Assembly: GCA_947503365.1 (NCBI GenBank)
Contig: CANNDT010000147.1
Coordinates: 1-7,759, forward strand
Source: CANNDT01 sp945876205
GTDB lineage: Bacteria > Acidobacteriota > Vicinamibacteria > Vicinamibacterales > UBA2999
Direction of reading: 5' to 3'
Length of the DNA stretch: 7,759 nucleotides
Shown here: positions 3,921-7,759 of the stretch, piece by piece
Position numbering within the stretch: position 1 is the stretch's first letter
Layout: the number at the start of each line of letters is the position of its first letter
Notes under the pieces: model-generated
Told to the model about the DNA's origin: nothing
Databases searched by the model: none
Seen by the model: only the letters and a program-made list of their open reading frames with translations
Program-made: the position numbers and the translations under genes

Positions 3921-6239
3921 GTGATCACAGCTCGACGTGTGGGATCTGCATTCATTTCCTGTTTCTTGCTCATGACACCGGCCTTCGCGCAGACAGCCGC
4001 GATATCCGGACGCGTGACCGACCCTGACCGGGCGGTCGTGGCCGGCGCCGAGGTGACGCTCATTACCATTGCGTCAGGCAGCCAACAGAGGACCAGCAGC
4101 GGAGCCGACGGCACTTTCCGCTTCGCGGAACTGCAGGCGGACCGCTACCTGGTGCAAATCACCGCCGCCGGATTCGGGATCCACACCGAAGACATCACGC
4201 TCGGGGCAGCCGGTTACGGCATCGAGGCGACGCTGCAGATCGCGGGAGTGACCGAGGCTGTGACCGTGCAGGGTATTGCGACGCTGCCGTCGATCGGCCG
4301 CACGGCGGTGCCGCTGCGCGATCAGCCGATCACGGTGAACATCGTCACCGCCCAGCAGTTGCAGTCCCAGGGCGTCAACGATCTCGTCACCGCGCTCCAG
4401 TTCGTCAACAACGTAAACGCGTATCAAACCTACGGCGTCTACGAGAGCTACCAGTTTCGCGGCTTCGGCGACGTCGTGCAGCTGGTCGATGGCATCCGCA
4501 CCGAGGGTAACCGCGTGCGATCGCAGATGTCGAACGTCGACTCGGTTGAAGTGCTCAAGGGGCCGGCGTCGGTGCTCTACGGCAGCGATTCACTCGGCGC
4601 CACCATGAATATCGTCCTGAAGAAGCCGTCGCCGCAGCCGGCCTACGACTTTTCCACGAGCGCTGGAAGCTGGCACACCTATCGCGGAACCTTCGGGGCC
4701 ACAGGACGTCTCGGCGTCAGCAACCGCACGTTGTACCGGGTCGACGTCGGCGCCGAATCGGCCGACAACTTCCGTCACGACGCCTGGACGCGCCTCAACG
4801 TGACGCCGTCGATCACCATCCGGCTGGGGCAGGCGGATCGATTGGACCTTCGCTATGCGTTGAATCGCAACGACCTGGGTGGAGACCCCGGTGTGCCGCT
4901 GGTGACGCGCCCGGATGGCACCACGTTCATCGCCGATGTGCCGCGCGATCGCCGCTTCAGCACACCGCAGGACTTTGCGCTGTCCCAGGACCACAATTTC
5001 CGCGGCTCGTACGCCCACACCTTCCGCAACGGCATCGGCGTCCGGAATATTTCCGCCTACCGCTACATCACCGACGAGTACTGGGAAACCGAGACCCTGC
5101 GCGTCGTCTACCCGAGCACGGTCACGAGGCAGTTTCTCTACTTCAAGCATCGCCGCCGCCCGATCAACAACCAGGTCGAAGTGTCAGGCCCGGTCAAGTT
5201 CCTGGTCAACCACGACTTCCTCGGCGGGTGGGACCACCAGACCTTCCCGACGCGCACGACACGCGTCGATAGCGCCTCGGTGCTGACGACGCCGATCGAC
5301 CTGTACAATCCGGTCGAGACGCACGTCACTCGGACCGAATTTCCGCCGAGCCGGTACGACTACACGACCAACTACACGAATGCCTTCTACATCCAGGATC
5401 ACATCACCCTGACGCAGAAGATCAAGGCGGTGGCCGGCATTCGCATCGACAACGTGCGCCGCTATCAGCACAACAACCCGATTGCGAATGGTGTCGAGAC
5501 CGAGGTGCCCGAGGTCCGGCGCGACTCCCACAAGCCCACCGGGCGCGTGGGGCTGGTCTACCAGCCGAGGACGAATCTGGACCTCTACGCGCAGCACGCC
5601 AGCGCGTTCCAGCCAAACTTCAATCTGCAGCCCGACGGCACGCCGCTCGAACCGACCTACGGCGTGAGCTATGAGGTGGGACAGCGCCTGCGCCTCAACC
5701 AGGACCGGGTGACCGTCAGCGCCGCCGTGTTCGACATCACCAAGCGCAACGTCGCCTTCAGCCGGCCGGGCGGCTTCTTCGAACAGATCGGCAAGGTCCG
5801 TTCGCGCGGGTTCGAAGCCGACGTGCACGCGCGCGTGTCGCCGTCGTTCAACGCCACCGTTGGCTACGGGTATACGAGCGCACGGTTCCTCGACTATCTG
5901 ACGACCGCGACGGTCAATCTCTCCGGCAACCGTCCTCCGCGTGTGCCGCCGAACACGGTGACGGCCACCGCGACCTATACCTGGGCCAACCGGTTGTCGC
6001 TGATGGCGGGCACGCAGTACAGGGACGCGCAATTCCTCAATGACCAGAACACGCTGACGCTCGACGGCTTCTCGCTGGCGAACCTGGCGGCCACCTACTA
6101 CCGCGGGCCGATGCAGTTCAACTTCAGCGTGAGCAACCTGACCGACACCTTCTACTACTCGTCGATTCGCGGCGCCACGCAGTTCTACCCGGGCGAGCCC
6201 CGACGCTACCAGGCGACGGTCCGTTGGGAAATCAGGTAG
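3921..6239 (+). CDS. TonB-dependent siderophore-type outer-membrane receptor with N-terminal carboxypeptidase-regulatory-like domain
   Basis: The 772-residue protein starts at GTG 3921 after a GGGGGTA stretch (3911-3917). Residues 1-23 are a signal peptide (basic start, hydrophobic core, AFA cleavage site). Residues ~27-108 form a CarboxypepD_reg-like beta sandwich (ISGRVTDPDRAVVAGAEVTL, GTFRFAELQADRYLVQITA). VTEAVTVQG at 110-118 may serve as the TonB box. The plug spans ~130-235, with LRDQPITVNIVTAQQL, YQFRGFGDVVQLVDGIR and VEVLKGPASVLYGS, and the remainder is a 22-strand-type barrel. The ending SNLTDTFYYSSIRGATQFYP followed by GEPRRYQATVRW is typical of the TonB-siderophore receptor family. 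It should bind a ferric chelate at the surface and import it with TonB-ExbBD energy. It ends in Arg after WEI rather than in the usual Phe/Trp, which is mildly unusual. The next gene starts 2 bases after its stop. The actual ligand cannot be read from the sequence. Confidence 0.9.
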   Translation: MITARRVGSAFISCFLLMTPAFAQTAAISGRVTDPDRAVVAGAEVTLITIASGSQQRTSSGADGTFRFAELQADRYLVQITAAGFGIHTEDITLGAAGYGIEATLQIAGVTEAVTVQGIATLPSIGRTAVPLRDQPITVNIVTAQQLQSQGVNDLVTALQFVNNVNAYQTYGVYESYQFRGFGDVVQLVDGIRTEGNRVRSQMSNVDSVEVLKGPASVLYGSDSLGATMNIVLKKPSPQPAYDFSTSAGSWHTYRGTFGATGRLGVSNRTLYRVDVGAESADNFRHDAWTRLNVTPSITIRLGQADRLDLRYALNRNDLGGDPGVPLVTRPDGTTFIADVPRDRRFSTPQDFALSQDHNFRGSYAHTFRNGIGVRNISAYRYITDEYWETETLRVVYPSTVTRQFLYFKHRRRPINNQVEVSGPVKFLVNHDFLGGWDHQTFPTRTTRVDSASVLTTPIDLYNPVETHVTRTEFPPSRYDYTTNYTNAFYIQDHITLTQKIKAVAGIRIDNVRRYQHNNPIANGVETEVPEVRRDSHKPTGRVGLVYQPRTNLDLYAQHASAFQPNFNLQPDGTPLEPTYGVSYEVGQRLRLNQDRVTVSAAVFDITKRNVAFSRPGGFFEQIGKVRSRGFEADVHARVSPSFNATVGYGYTSARFLDYLTTATVNLSGNRPPRVPPNTVTATATYTWANRLSLMAGTQYRDAQFLNDQNTLTLDGFSLANLAATYYRGPMQFNFSVSNLTDTFYYSSIRGATQFYPGEPRRYQATVRWEIR

Positions 6240-6241
6240 CG

Positions 6242-7759
6242 ATGGAGCGGCTGCTGTCGCTGTGGATCTTCGACTGGCGGAAGCTGCTCGCGTACAGCCA
6301 CCGGTGGCTGGGCATGGCGCTCTGCATCCTCTTTGTCGGCTGGTTCATCTCGGGCATCGTGATGATCTACGCCCGCATGCCCGGGCTGGCGAATGAAGAG
6401 CGGCTGGCGCGAGCCGCAGTGCTTGACCTGTCGGCGGTGACGCTGTCGCCGGCAGACGCGGCGAAGCAGAACGGACTCCGCGCGGATCGCGTACAGGTCG
6501 GCATGTACGGCAGCCGGCCGGTCTACCGGTTTGGCGGCCGCGAGCAGACAATCGTTTTTGCCGACACCGGTGAGTTCTTCGAGGGAATCGACAGGAACGA
6601 GGCCATGGTCGTGGCGCGCCGCTATGCGCCTGGCTACGCGGGCCCGATTCGCCACGTCGAGTACCTCACCGAGCCGGATCAGTGGACGCTGGGCTCGCGT
6701 GACATGTTGCCGATGCACCGGTTCGCGCTCGACGACGCGGCCGACACGCAGCTGTATGTGTCGGAGGTCACTGGCGACGTGGAGCTCCGTACCTCGCGCA
6801 GCGAGCGATTCTGGGGATACCTCGGTCCGGTCACTCACTGGGTGTATTTCACGCCCTTTCGCAAGAACACCTACCTGTGGGGCCAGTTCATCATCTGGTC
6901 GTCGCTCATCGGCTGCGCCATGTGCGTCACCGGCATCGTCTGGGGTATCTGGCGGTTTTCTCCACGGATGCAGTTCCGCCTGAAGCGGATGCCGTCGACT
7001 TCGCCATATGTGGGCTGGATGAAGTGGCACCACATCGCGGGGCTGCTCTTCGGCGTCCTCGCACTGACCTGGACCTACAGCGGCCTCTTGTCGATGGGGC
7101 CGTTCAACTGGTTTCGGGCCGCCCCGCAGAGCCGTGCGGAGCGTGAGGCGTCAACCGGCGGTCCGCTGAAGCTCGATCGCATGACGGTTGAGAGCATGCG
7201 TGCGGCGGCGGCGGCCATTGATCCCTTGTTCGCTCCCCGCGAGCTCGAAACGATGCAGTTTCGCGGCGAACCATTCTGGACGGCGTACAACGCGCCATCG
7301 GAAGCAGAAGCGGCGCAGTGGATGAACGTCGGTCTGCTGCCGCGCGCCGCCCGTCCGCGGCTCGAGCAGGTCTACGTCTCCGCGGTTCGTCCCGAGCGCG
7401 GCGCCATCGCGACCTTCCCGCGGGACGCGATGACCGAGATCGCACAGGCGGCCATGCCCGGCGTCACGGTGCAGGACGCGGTCTGGCTGCAGGAATACGA
7501 CGGCTACTATTACGACGCGCGAGGGTCGCGCCCGCTGCCGGTGCTTCGCATTCGCTACGCAGATGCCAACGCGACATGGCTCTACCTGGATCCGACGCGC
7601 GGGGGAGTGGTGCAGCGCTCGGTGAAGGTGACACGCCTTCGACGCTGGCTCTACCAGGGATTACACAGCCTGGACTTCCCGTTCCTCTACTTCCATCGCC
7701 CGCTCTGGGACATCGTGGTCATCGTCCTGAGCATCGGTGGCACGGTGCTGAGCCTGACG
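6242..7759 (+). CDS. PepSY-associated transmembrane protein, candidate ferric-siderophore reductase (partial, runs off window)
   Basis: An open frame of 506 codons runs without a stop to the window end, so the C-terminus is missing. ATG 6242 lies 2 bases after the receptor stop, with AGG at 6234-6236 inside the upstream gene, which suggests translational coupling. Membrane segments: ~22-43 after HRWLG (H20), ~212-238, ~263-285 starting at KWHHIAGLLFG (H263, H264), and a fourth from ~489 interrupted by the window end, after GLHSLDFPFLYFH (H475, H485). Two large soluble regions (~45-210 and ~290-465) are likely periplasmic PepSY-like domains; GEFFEGIDRNEAMVVARRYA looks like a PepSY core. The family (PepSY_TM, PiuB-like) includes FoxB of Pseudomonas, an inner-membrane haem protein that reduces ferric siderophores. 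The conserved membrane-flanking histidines are candidate haem ligands. Iron release after import by the upstream receptor is a sound inference, but not proven. Confidence 0.85.
   Translation, partial: MERLLSLWIFDWRKLLAYSHRWLGMALCILFVGWFISGIVMIYARMPGLANEERLARAAVLDLSAVTLSPADAAKQNGLRADRVQVGMYGSRPVYRFGGREQTIVFADTGEFFEGIDRNEAMVVARRYAPGYAGPIRHVEYLTEPDQWTLGSRDMLPMHRFALDDAADTQLYVSEVTGDVELRTSRSERFWGYLGPVTHWVYFTPFRKNTYLWGQFIIWSSLIGCAMCVTGIVWGIWRFSPRMQFRLKRMPSTSPYVGWMKWHHIAGLLFGVLALTWTYSGLLSMGPFNWFRAAPQSRAEREASTGGPLKLDRMTVESMRAAAAAIDPLFAPRELETMQFRGEPFWTAYNAPSEAEAAQWMNVGLLPRAARPRLEQVYVSAVRPERGAIATFPRDAMTEIAQAAMPGVTVQDAVWLQEYDGYYYDARGSRPLPVLRIRYADANATWLYLDPTRGGVVQRSVKVTRLRRWLYQGLHSLDFPFLYFHRPLWDIVVIVLSIGGTVLSLT

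Noticed and set aside
3563..4027. Plus-strand open frame crossing the intergenic region into the TonB receptor start
   Set aside because: It runs antisense to the BNR gene and out of frame with the receptor signal peptide; no motif or ribosome binding site supports it.
5184..6032. Long minus-strand open frame (282 codons) inside the TonB receptor
   Set aside because: It lies wholly antisense to a gene with clear domain content. Its translation is Arg/Val/His-rich without motifs, which is typical of a mirror frame in GC-rich coding DNA.
6206..7033. Long minus-strand open frame (275 codons) opposite the PepSY-family gene
   Set aside because: It is antisense to the PepSY coding frame, has no recognisable domain, and has a low-complexity Arg/His composition. 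The plus-strand frame has membrane segments and family motifs.
1..7759. CRISPR array, insertion sequence or complete defence system
   Set aside because: No regularly spaced repeats, transposase or integrase coding sequence was found. The only defence-like trace is the HEPN-like fragment.

Overview
The window is GC-rich DNA with densely packed genes on both strands, apart from its first ~360 bases. The gene set is that of a free-living Gram-negative bacterium: a TonB-dependent outer-membrane receptor with an N-terminal carboxypeptidase-regulatory-like domain, followed by a PepSY-family membrane protein, next to DinB-like, GNAT and metallo-beta-lactamase-fold genes. TonB receptors with that extra N-terminal domain are frequent in Acidobacteriota and Bacteroidota. 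With this GC content, an acidobacterium of the Vicinamibacteria type is my best guess, but it is inference and no rRNA marker is present.

Layout. (1) 1-363: AT-richer DNA. It holds a compact three-stem inverted-repeat structure (20-93) and, abutting it, the C-terminal end of a HEPN-like protein with no start codon. (2) 482-997 (+): an intact DinB/YfiT-type metal-binding protein. (3) 980-2613 (-): a four-member same-strand run, in transcription order a small winged-helix-like protein, a GNAT acetyltransferase, a small four-cysteine zinc-ribbon protein and a NAD(P)-binding Rossmann protein. The last is a decayed relic with at least one large internal deletion and frame changes. (4) 2658-3323 (+): an MBL-fold hydrolase of the glyoxalase II type, divergent from the small winged-helix-like gene. 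(5) 3338-3748 (-): a broken gene. Its first ~90 codons are the start of a BNR/Asp-box (sialidase-like propeller) protein, and its last ~45 codons resemble the C-terminus of a MoaD/ThiS sulfur carrier ending in Gly-Gly. (6) 3749-3920: a divergent intergenic region with several dyads. (7) 3921-6239 (+) TonB-dependent siderophore-type receptor and 6242-7759+ (+) PepSY-associated membrane protein, running off the window.

How it works together. The last two genes form a tight pair (2-bp gap) best read as a ferric-siderophore uptake unit: outer-membrane capture, then a candidate inner-membrane reductase of the FoxB/PiuB type. The first half looks like a housekeeping and stress assortment undergoing decay, with three broken genes (HEPN-like, Rossmann, BNR/MoaD) among intact ones. 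I see no convincing new defence or mobile system. The points most worth a second look are the three-stem element at 20-93 and the two deletion-formed ORFs.
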